Shown here: positions 7,301 through 13,316 of the stretch, piece after piece
Layout of the letters: every line of letters starts with the position of its first letter
How positions within the stretch are numbered: the stretch's first letter is position 1
From: CAZJNX01 sp964547415
GTDB lineage: Bacteria; Pseudomonadota; Alphaproteobacteria; Rhizobiales; Amorphaceae
Direction of reading: 5' to 3'
NCBI GenBank assembly: GCA_964547415.1
Contig: CAZJNX010000117.1
Location: 1 to 14,950 of the forward strand
DNA length: 14,950 bases
Notes under the pieces: model-generated
The model's database searches: none
The model's input: only the letters and a program-made list of their open reading frames with translations
What the model was told of the DNA's origin: nothing
Translations under genes and position numbers: made by a program

Positions 7301-7871
7301 GCACCTGTGCGGGCGACAGGTGGCGGAGGAGGCGGGCGAGATCCCGGGCGACGGGGCCGACGGGGGCGCGGGCGGCCTCGGCCAGCACCGTCTCCACCGC
7401 GTCGGCGAGAAGCTCGTCCCGCGCCCCGTCGTCGAGGACGCGGAAGCGGCCCGACACGTTGGCCTCCAGCGGGAACTGGCGCAGGAGCGAGGCGCAGAAG
7501 GCGTGGATGGTCTGGATCCTGAGACCGCCGGGCGCCTCGAGGGCGCGGGCGAACAGGCGGCGCACCGCGTCGCGCTCGGCGGGCCTGGCGGGGGCGCCGA
7601 GGAAGGCGTCGATCGCCCCGTCCTCGGCGAGGGCGAGGGCGGACAGGCGGCGGAAGACGCGCTCCTTCATCTCGGCGGCCGCGGCGGTGGTGTAGGTGAG
7701 GCACAGGATCGCCTCGGGCCGGGCGCCCGCCGCCATCAGGCGGACCACGCGCTCGGTGAGGACGTGGGTCTTGCCCGCGCCCGCGTTGGCCGAGACCCAG
7801 GCCGAGGCGTCGGGGCGGGTCGCCCGGCCCTGGGCGGCGGTCACCTCCGCGGGCACCTGGAAGCGCGTCAT
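4371..7871 (-). CDS. addA: AddA, helicase-nuclease subunit of the AddAB double-strand-break repair complex
   Basis: A 1166-residue UvrD-like helicase with a C-terminal RecB-family nuclease. With AddB it resects double-strand breaks to load RecA. Visible motifs, in order: Walker A ANAGAGKT (28-35), motif Ia CLTYTTAAAAEMKERV (57-72), IQTIHAFC (119-126), Walker B DEAQD (404-408), motif III VGDGKQSIYSFQGADP (440-455), motif V VMTVHGAKGLE (about 780-790), motif VI YVGMTRAK (about 860), and the nuclease core GRIDR...VVVDFKTD...YREQLAVYR (about 1080-1125). All catalytic residues appear intact. An Ala/Pro linker encoded by a 9-bp tandem repeat joins the helicase and nuclease parts. The ATG at 7871 overlaps the addB stop as ATGA and has GGAGGA 9 nt upstream, inside addB, which indicates translational coupling. 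Length and type match the alphaproteobacterial AddA form. Confidence 0.96.
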   Translation of the reverse strand: MTRFQVPAEVTAAQGRATRPDASAWVSANAGAGKTHVLTERVVRLMAAGARPEAILCLTYTTAAAAEMKERVFRRLSALALAEDGAIDAFLGAPARPAERDAVRRLFARALEAPGGLRIQTIHAFCASLLRQFPLEANVSGRFRVLDDGARDELLADAVETVLAEAARAPVGPVARDLARLLRHLSPAQVPDTLAAAVHHRRPLLELLRRADGPGGVARVLGDALGLAPGETVETIEDEICASERFPPELVDELCGALGNSGPNDRKLKDRFDAFRAAEPGAEADLWLAVFMTVRDGALAPRKTFVTKAIGAAVPWVAEAFAAECERLEALLDRRRAALAAEASAALFSLAERTIAAVEREKGRRGLIDYADQVAHALALLATREAADWVRYKLDQGIDHILVDEAQDTSPDQWRIVGRLAEEFFAGLSAREEPRTLFVVGDGKQSIYSFQGADPEGFDRERRDWRGRAEATGAPFHDVVLGHSFRSTEAVLSAVDVTFARPHLAAALFAGDEGISHHPVRADAPGVVEVWPPMADASADGPDDWTLPLDHDTRQSGAMRLAGRIAATVRDFLDRPLVFPDGEPLTPGEVMVLVRKRAGFADLMNRALKQAGVPVAGADRLDLVADIAVKDLAALARAALTPADDLSLAAVLRSPLVDLPEEALFDLAHGRPGALRAALLARREEVAFAGAAETVERLVRAARGARPFDFYGEVLGPLGGRRRFLERLGPEVAEILDAFLAAALAHEESAVPTLEGFLHRLDRSTTEIKRETGGTADAVRVMTVHGAKGLEARLVFLVDHTGAPVPPGRGDPFFPLPLGGDLSGLVFAPSRDYRPEAITALEAERRAAAVREYRRLLYVGMTRAKDRLVVCGFCGPKGPHPDCWMETVSAALGAGCETVAGPDGEIAAWRWTGSVPDAAPPPAEAPPRPAAPAAPAAPAGNDPLPAFLATPAVRPVSVPRLSAAAGFSGAGEAGTAERGDGLPRPEEAVEAVTRGDLVHRLFEHLVEIAPADRPVAARRLLSVAAPETPPAAREALADEAVAALADPAVAALLSAPGLAERDVVGDVLLPGGRRVRASGRIDRLVVERDRLVVVDFKTDRAAPADADAVPRRYREQLAVYRALLAPLAVDRPVETVLLYTAVPRIVAVPPRLLPDVKAAAGAGASA
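5055..5088. repeat. 9-bp tandem repeat in the addA linker
   Basis: GGCGGGCGC occurs three times in perfect tandem (5055-5063, 5064-5072, 5073-5081), followed by a partial fourth copy (5082-5088). On the - strand it encodes the run AAPAAPAAPAG in the flexible, Pro/Ala-rich stretch of AddA between helicase and nuclease domains. The unit is a multiple of 3, so gain or loss of copies would change linker length without a frameshift. Confidence 0.85.
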
Positions 7872-10800
7872 CCGTCCCCGTCCTCCGCAAAGCCGGTGTC
7901 GGCCCACTCCTGGGCGCGGGCGAGGTGGTCGTAGGGCTGGTCGAAGCGCCGGGCGAAGGCGAGGCGGGCGCGGGAGAGGTAGCCGGTCGCCGGGTCCGCG
8001 TAGCGCGCGAGCAGCCCGTCGAGCCGCACCGCGACCTCCCAGACGAGGTCGGCGGGGGCCGTCTTGCCCGCCGCGCGCACGGCGAGCGGCGGCTCGCCCC
8101 CCTTCACCGCCACGTAGGTGAGCCGCTCCACCGGGCTTTGCGGGTCGATCTCGGCAAAGCCGCCCCGGGCGATGACGAGGCCCTCGAGGGGAAGCTGAGG
8201 CTCGAGGTGGGCGTCCACCTGGTTCCGGCTGGGCGGCGAGCCGGTCTTGAAGTCGATCACCTCGAGGCCGCCGGCGCCGAGGACGTCCACCCGGTCCGCC
8301 CGGCACACTACGTCGACCGGGCCAGCGGGCGTTCCGACCGTCATGCGGCCGGCGATCTCCGCGTGGCGGGCGACGACGTCCGCCCGCTCCGCCTCGAAGG
8401 CGACGACGGCGCGGGCGATCGCCTCCATGCGCGGGCGCCACAGGGCGAGGAAGGCCGGCGCGTCGGCATGGGCGGCGAGGCAGTCCTCGGCGATCGCGAG
8501 GAAGCGGGCGACCCCCGCCTCCCCGGCGATCGGCCCGTCCCCGGCGGCGAAGCCGGCGAGGATGCGGTGGATGAGGCGGCCGCGGTCGGCGGCGTCCGGC
8601 ACCGGGTCGAGGGGGTCGAGGGGCTGAAGGCCGAGGACGCGGCTCGCGTAGACAGCGTAGGGGTCGCGCACGAGGCGGCCGACGTCCGTCACCGACAGTT
8701 CCCGCGGGCGGGCGGCGAGCGGCGGGGTGGGTGCCGGGCGCGGCGCGGGGCGGGGCGGGCCGGCCGGCCGGTCGAGCCGCCGCGCGAGGGCCTGAAGGCG
8801 TGCCCCGCGGGCGCGCACGGCGTCCATGGCGGCGGGCCCGAGGTCGGCGTCGAGCCGCTGCAGCCAGCGCGAGGCGACGGCCGGCGCGTCCCCCCGGCGC
8901 TTCGGGCGGGAGAGCACCACCTCCCGCGCCCCCATGGCGGAGGTGAAGTCGTGGGCCTGCAGGCCCACCCGCCGCTCGGGGCTGTCGAGGCCGAAGGACT
9001 GCATCATCCCCCGCGACATCCAGGGGCTGCCCTCGACGGCGCGGGGCGCCACCCCTTCCACGAGTCCGCCGACGAACAGGCGGTCGACGGACTGCAGGCG
9101 CGCCTCGAGCGGCCCGAGGATCGCCACCCGCGGCAGCCAGGGCGAGGCCTCCGGCCGCACCACCCCGTCGCCGGCCAGCGCCTCGAAGGTGGCCGGCCAG
9201 TCGGCGAGGGAGACGACGAAGCCCGTGTCGGGCGCGGCGGCGATCGCCTCGAAGGCGCCGGCGAGGGCGCGGCCGTCGGGCGTCGCGGCGAGCTCCCGCC
9301 AGGCCGCCTCGCTCCCCAGCACCGCCACGAGCGCCCGCCCGTGGGCCTTGGCGAGGGCGGCGGGCGGGGCCTTGCGCCCGTCGAAGGCGGCGAGCGGGGC
9401 GAGGGCGTCGGCAAGCGCCTCGGCGAGGGGGAGGGCGCGGTTCTCCCCGTCCGCGGGCGCGGCTCTGCGGGCGGCGGCGAGGAGGGCGTCGGGCCCGCCG
9501 GCGATCCGCATCCGGCGGAAGAGGCGGTGCTCGATGGCCGCGATGCCGGCCGAGCGCACCGGCGTGTCGAGGCCGAAGCGGGCGAGGGGGTGCTTCAGGA
9601 GGGCGAGGACCGTGGCGGCGCGGGAGCCGGTGGCCGTCTCGGCGACGAGGCGGGCGAGGACCCCCGCGGGCGTCGCGGACAGGGGCAGGCCCCCCGAATC
9701 GTCCGCCTCGATCCCCCAGCGGGCGAGCTCGCGGGCGACGCGCCGGGCGAGCTGCCGGTCCGGCGTCACGAGGGCGGCGGCCCGGCCCTCGGCCACCGCC
9801 TCACGCAGGCCGACGGCGACGGCGAGCGCCTCCTCCCGCTCGTCCGCCGCCTCCACGAGGCTCACCCCGGCGAACGCGGCGTCCATGTCCGCGGCCTGAA
9901 GGCACGCCCGGTCGGCCCGCCACAGGTGGGTGGTGGCGGCCGGGCGCATGGCGGCCGACAGGGCCACGGCACGGGCGGCGAGGGGCGCTGGCGGGGCGGG
10001 GCCGAGGCGGACGACCCGCTCGCGCGGGACGCCGAGGCGCTGGAGGAGGCGGGCGAGGCCGTGCTGGGGGTGCTCGGCGGCCGGCCGCTCCGGGTCGAGG
10101 AGGGCGGCCCACGCCTCCCCGTCGAGGTGCCGGTCGAGGCCGGGCAGGACCACCGCCCCCGCCGGCAGCGTCAGGACCGCGCGCATGAGCCGCGCGGTCG
10201 CGGGGACCGAGCCGGTGGAGCCCGCCACCACCACGGGCGCATCCGGCGCGAGGCGGCAAAGGCGCGCCGCCTCCCCGTCGATCAGGCGGCGCCGGTGGAG
10301 GGCGGGCGACAGGGCGCCGATGCCGTGAAGGTGCTCCGGCCAGGCGCGCACGGCGATGGCGAGGAAGTCGAGGGTGATCTGCCAGTAGCGGGCGAGGCCC
10401 TCCGGCGCCAGGCGGTCGAGGCGGGACCAGTCGAGCTCCTCCGTCTCCACCGCCTCCACGAGGGCGAGGAGGTCGGCGGCGAGGCGCACCGCGTCGGCGG
10501 GCGACTGGGGCACGCGCACCTTGCGGCCGGGCAGGAGCTCCAGCCGGTCGCGGTGGACGAGCCGGTCCCACCTCTCCACGAGGCCGGCCATCGCCGCCCG
10601 CGCCTCCATGGCCGTGAGCGGCCGCGCCCCGTCCGCGGGCGGGGGCAGGTCGCCCGCCCCGTCCGGGTCGGGGCCGTCCGGGCCCGCCTCGAGGTCCCCG
10701 AGGGCGCGGATCCGCGGCAGGATCGCCGTCGAAAAGGGGCTCGCCTCGAGGAGCACGTCCGCGAGCCCGCGCGCGGCGCGCCGCGTCGGCAGGTAGACGG

Positions 10801-10963
10801 TGGCGGCGGCGAGGGCGAGCGGGTCCTCCGGCGCGCGGCCGTCGGGCGAGAAGGCGCCCGACAGGAGCGCGGCGGCGAGCGTCGGCAGGAACGGCGTCCC
10901 CGCGTCCACGGTGAGGACGCGCGCGCCTTCCCCGTCCGTCCGCAGTTGCCCCTCGCCCCCCAC
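7868..10963 (-). CDS. addB: AddB, second nuclease subunit of AddAB (alphaproteobacterial type)
   Basis: A 1031-residue partner of AddA, whose C-terminal nuclease cuts the other DNA strand at a break. The N-terminus (VDAGTPFLPTLAAALL) and the following inactive helicase-like body resemble the alphaproteobacterial AddB group. No GxGKT Walker A is visible, so ATP hydrolysis would fall to AddA. The nuclease core is near the end: VVCRADRVD, VIDFKTGSPPSRNQVD (Asp-Phe-Lys at about 904) and LEPQLPLEGLVI. Only four cysteines are present and they do not form the CxxCxxxxxC cluster of the iron-sulfur AddB found in Bacillus. The start is GTG at 10963, with GAGGG 4 nt upstream overlapping the end of murU; no better in-frame start follows. 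It is 7 bp downstream of murU and overlaps addA by 4 bp. Confidence 0.93.
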   Translation of the reverse strand: MGGEGQLRTDGEGARVLTVDAGTPFLPTLAAALLSGAFSPDGRAPEDPLALAAATVYLPTRRAARGLADVLLEASPFSTAILPRIRALGDLEAGPDGPDPDGAGDLPPPADGARPLTAMEARAAMAGLVERWDRLVHRDRLELLPGRKVRVPQSPADAVRLAADLLALVEAVETEELDWSRLDRLAPEGLARYWQITLDFLAIAVRAWPEHLHGIGALSPALHRRRLIDGEAARLCRLAPDAPVVVAGSTGSVPATARLMRAVLTLPAGAVVLPGLDRHLDGEAWAALLDPERPAAEHPQHGLARLLQRLGVPRERVVRLGPAPPAPLAARAVALSAAMRPAATTHLWRADRACLQAADMDAAFAGVSLVEAADEREEALAVAVGLREAVAEGRAAALVTPDRQLARRVARELARWGIEADDSGGLPLSATPAGVLARLVAETATGSRAATVLALLKHPLARFGLDTPVRSAGIAAIEHRLFRRMRIAGGPDALLAAARRAAPADGENRALPLAEALADALAPLAAFDGRKAPPAALAKAHGRALVAVLGSEAAWRELAATPDGRALAGAFEAIAAAPDTGFVVSLADWPATFEALAGDGVVRPEASPWLPRVAILGPLEARLQSVDRLFVGGLVEGVAPRAVEGSPWMSRGMMQSFGLDSPERRVGLQAHDFTSAMGAREVVLSRPKRRGDAPAVASRWLQRLDADLGPAAMDAVRARGARLQALARRLDRPAGPPRPAPRPAPTPPLAARPRELSVTDVGRLVRDPYAVYASRVLGLQPLDPLDPVPDAADRGRLIHRILAGFAAGDGPIAGEAGVARFLAIAEDCLAAHADAPAFLALWRPRMEAIARAVVAFEAERADVVARHAEIAGRMTVGTPAGPVDVVCRADRVDVLGAGGLEVIDFKTGSPPSRNQVDAHLEPQLPLEGLVIARGGFAEIDPQSPVERLTYVAVKGGEPPLAVRAAGKTAPADLVWEVAVRLDGLLARYADPATGYLSRARLAFARRFDQPYDHLARAQEWADTGFAEDGDG

Positions 10964-10970
10964 GCGGCCC

Positions 10971-11705
10971 TCAGGCGGCGGACCGGTCGATGGCGAGCTC
11001 GGCCGCGCGGATCGCCGCGGGCGTGCCCACGTGGAGCCAGTGCCCCTCCATCCTGAGGCCGAACAGGCGGCCGGCGTCGATCGCCCGGTCGAACAGGACG
11101 TTGAGGGAGAAGGGCGGTGCCGGCGGGTCGTCGAACAGGCGCGGGTGGAGGATCGCCGCGCCCGCGTAGGCGAACGGCGCGATCGTCCGCTCCCGCCGCC
11201 GGGCGAGGCGCCCGTCCGGCGCGAGCACGAAGTCGCCGAGGCCGTCGTAACCGGTGGAGGCCACCGTCGAGGCGAGGAGGAGGAGCCCGTCCATGGTGGC
11301 CGGGTCCCAGGCGGCGGCGAGCCGGTCGAGGTTGGGGCGGACGCCCTCGATCCAGAAGCTGTCCGCGTTCATCACGTAGAACGGCCCGTCCCCGAGGAGC
11401 GGGAGGGCGCGCACGATGCCGCCGCCGGTCTCGAGCAGCGCGTCCCGCTCGTCGGAGATCGTGACCCGCGGGGCGGCGCGGCGGGAGACGTGCACCTCCA
11501 CGAGGTCGGCGAGGTAGTGGACGTTGACGACCGCCTCCTCGACGCCCGCCGCCTCCAGCTTGTCGAGGACGTGGTTGATGAGGGACTGGCCCGCCACCTC
11601 CACGAGCGGCTTGGGCGTGGTGGCCGTCAGGGGGCGCATGCGCCGGCCGCGGCCGGCGGCGAGCACCATCGCCCTTCCGGGGCGGCTTGGCTGAAGTGCC
11701 GTCAT
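10971..11705 (-). CDS. murU: sugar-phosphate nucleotidyltransferase, probable MurU (MurNAc-1-phosphate uridylyltransferase)
   Basis: A 244-residue cytosolic nucleotidyltransferase of the GT-A-like sugar-1-phosphate family. The nucleotide-binding signature MVLAAGRGRRMRPLT (13-27) is followed by TPKPL with the catalytic-type Lys32, the ETGGG loop (92-96) and the metal-binding NAD at 113-115. C-terminal left-handed-helix repeats are absent, so it is a short single-domain enzyme, as MurU of Pseudomonas is. The family alone allows other substrates such as glucose-1-phosphate or mannose-1-phosphate. The MurU call rests on the preceding gene, which carries an AmgK kinase domain that would supply MurNAc-1-phosphate. 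Together they would make UDP-MurNAc from recycled cell-wall sugar and bypass the MurA/MurB steps. The ATG at 11705 has only a weak Shine-Dalgarno sequence (GGA), and the frame is closed by a stop at 11757. Confidence 0.8.
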   Translation of the reverse strand: MTALQPSRPGRAMVLAAGRGRRMRPLTATTPKPLVEVAGQSLINHVLDKLEAAGVEEAVVNVHYLADLVEVHVSRRAAPRVTISDERDALLETGGGIVRALPLLGDGPFYVMNADSFWIEGVRPNLDRLAAAWDPATMDGLLLLASTVASTGYDGLGDFVLAPDGRLARRRERTIAPFAYAGAAILHPRLFDDPPAPPFSLNVLFDRAIDAGRLFGLRMEGHWLHVGTPAAIRAAELAIDRSAA

Positions 11706-11730
11706 CAGTCGGATCGTCCGTGGTCGGGGC

Positions 11731-11746
11731 GCCGGCGTGCGCCGGC
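11731..11746. repeat. short inverted repeat between tsaE-amgK and murU
   Basis: GCCGGC and GCCGGC flank GTGC, giving a 6-bp stem with a 4-nt loop in the 99-bp gap upstream of murU. Just upstream on the - strand is AATTGACG (-35-like TTGACG at 11755-11760), but the region where a -10 should lie falls in this GC-only repeat. It may be an internal processing or attenuation element, or chance. Confidence 0.25.
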
Positions 11747-11804
11747 TCGCCGCGCGTCAATTCCTAGCGCGCCGGGCCGGTTCGCGCCAACACCAAAGCG
11801 GCCG

Positions 11805-13316
11805 TCAGCCCGTGCCCGCCGGGTCCGCCGCCGCCTCGGCGAGCCAGCGGGCGACGGGGGCGAGCGCCGGCTCGCCGCGGGCGCGGGCGAGGTAGGCGCG
11901 AAGGCGCGGCAGGTGGGCGAGGTAGCGGGGCTTTCCGTCCCGCCGGTCGAGGCGGACGAAGGTGCCGAGGATCCGCATGGCCCGCTGGGCGGCGAGCACC
12001 CGGTAGCTCGCGCGGAAGGCGCCTTCGTCGGGCGGTGGCGCGGCGGCGAGGTAGCGCTCGAGGAGGGCGGCCTCGAGATCCGCCGGCACCGTCACCCGCG
12101 CGTCCTGGGCGAGCGAGGCGAGATCGTAGGGGAGGGGGCCGGCGACCGCGTCCTGGTGGTCGATGAGGCCGACGCGGCCGGGCCCCTCCCGCGCCGGCAG
12201 CCACAGGAGGTTGGGGGAGTGGTAGTCGCGCAGGACAAGGTGGCGCGGCCCGTCGAGGACGGGGGCGAGGACGGCGCGCCAGGCGGCGAGGAAGTCCGCT
12301 CGCTCGGCGGCGGACACCGGCGGGCCGAAGGCGGCGCGGTACCAGTCCGGGTAGAGCTCCAGCTCGGCGAGGAGGAGGTCCGCGTCCATGGGCGGCGGGG
12401 CGTGGCCGGTGCCGTCCGGCAAAGGCAGGACGGCCGGGAGGTCGGCCCTGTGGAGCCGGGCGAGGACGTCGGCGGCGGCGCGGTAGCGCTCGGCGACGGG
12501 CCGCCCCGCCTCGGCGACGAAGGCGTCTCCAAGGTCCTCGAGGAGGAGAAAGCCCGCCGCGAGGTCGTGGCCGAGAAGGGCGGGGGCGGACAGGCCGAGG
12601 CCGCGCAGGTACGCGCCGACGGCGACGAACGGGCGCACGTCCATGGCGAGCCGCGCGAGCTCGCCGTAGGTGAGGCCGTCGCGCAGGACGGGCCCGTCCG
12701 CCCGGCGCGGCATGTCCATGAGGACCGCGCGGCCCGCCGCGTCCTCCACGCGCTCGAAGCGGCGGGTGGAGGCATCGCCGTCGAGGAAGCGCCGGCGGGC
12801 GGTGCCCCGGCCGGCGGCCTCCAGGAACGCGCCCGCGGCGAGGACGCGGGAAAGGCGCGCGGCGAGCGGCCCCTGCGCGCACAGGCGGGCCGTCCGCTCC
12901 CCCGCCGACGCGCCGAAGCCGAGGGCGACCCACAGGACGCCGGGGCCCGGCGCGATGCCGCCCCGCTCGGGCCATTCGACGAGGGCGACGCCGCCTTCGA
13001 GGGCGCCCGGAAGGTCGAGCTCGTCCGCCTCCTCGGGGGAGGCGATGCGGTAAAGGTCGGCGTGGGCGGCCGGGATGCGGCCCGCCGGGTAGGGCTGGAC
13101 GAGGGTGAAGGTGGGGCTTGGCACCTCGAGGGCCGGATCGTCCGCGAGCGCCCTCAGGAGCGCACGGGCGAGCGCCGTCTTGCCCGCGCCGAGGTCGCCC
13201 GACAGGGCGACGAGGACGCCCGGCGCGAGGGCGAGGGCGAGGGCCTCGGCAAGGCGCGCCGTCGCCGCCTCGTCCGCGAGGGGGAGGGTCTCGTCGAGGG
13301 CGGCGCCGTCCCTCAT
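11805..13316 (-). CDS. tsaE: TsaE-AmgK fusion: t6A tRNA-modification ATPase joined to a MurNAc/GlcNAc anomeric kinase-type phosphotransferase
   Basis: A 503-residue two-domain protein. Residues 1 to about 160 are TsaE, the ATPase that helps TsaB/TsaD make N6-threonylcarbamoyladenosine-37 in tRNA. It has Walker A GDLGAGKT (40-47), the strand PSPTFTLVQPY (66-76), HADLYR (85-90) and LVEWPERGG (112-120). Residues about 172-503 are an aminoglycoside-phosphotransferase-fold kinase of the AmgK type: DGDASTRRF (179-187), LLLEDLGD (257-264), the catalytic loop LRDYHSPNL (Asp364, Asn369) and the metal motif LIDHQDA (Asp386), then YDLASLAQDAR. No stop, frameshift or second start separates the domains. 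AmgK phosphorylates MurNAc at C1 in cell-wall recycling, and the next gene is a matching MurU candidate. Its ATG at 13316 overlaps the divL stop as ATGA and has GAGG 4 nt upstream. Fused genes of this kind are known in alphaproteobacteria. Confidence 0.9.
   Translation of the reverse strand: MRDGAALDETLPLADEAATARLAEALALALAPGVLVALSGDLGAGKTALARALLRALADDPALEVPSPTFTLVQPYPAGRIPAAHADLYRIASPEEADELDLPGALEGGVALVEWPERGGIAPGPGVLWVALGFGASAGERTARLCAQGPLAARLSRVLAAGAFLEAAGRGTARRRFLDGDASTRRFERVEDAAGRAVLMDMPRRADGPVLRDGLTYGELARLAMDVRPFVAVGAYLRGLGLSAPALLGHDLAAGFLLLEDLGDAFVAEAGRPVAERYRAAADVLARLHRADLPAVLPLPDGTGHAPPPMDADLLLAELELYPDWYRAAFGPPVSAAERADFLAAWRAVLAPVLDGPRHLVLRDYHSPNLLWLPAREGPGRVGLIDHQDAVAGPLPYDLASLAQDARVTVPADLEAALLERYLAAAPPPDEGAFRASYRVLAAQRAMRILGTFVRLDRRDGKPRYLAHLPRLRAYLARARGEPALAPVARWLAEAAADPAGTG

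Noticed and set aside
3867..7934. A + strand open frame of about 1355 codons opposite addA and trxA
   Set aside because: Its translation is a Gly/Arg/Ala/Glu/His-rich mixture with no domain. It lies opposite well-supported addA, and long antisense frames are expected when third positions are almost all G or C.
7925..11056. A + strand open frame of about 1043 codons opposite addB
   Set aside because: Same composition artefact. The opposite strand carries AddB with an intact nuclease core and good Shine-Dalgarno signals.
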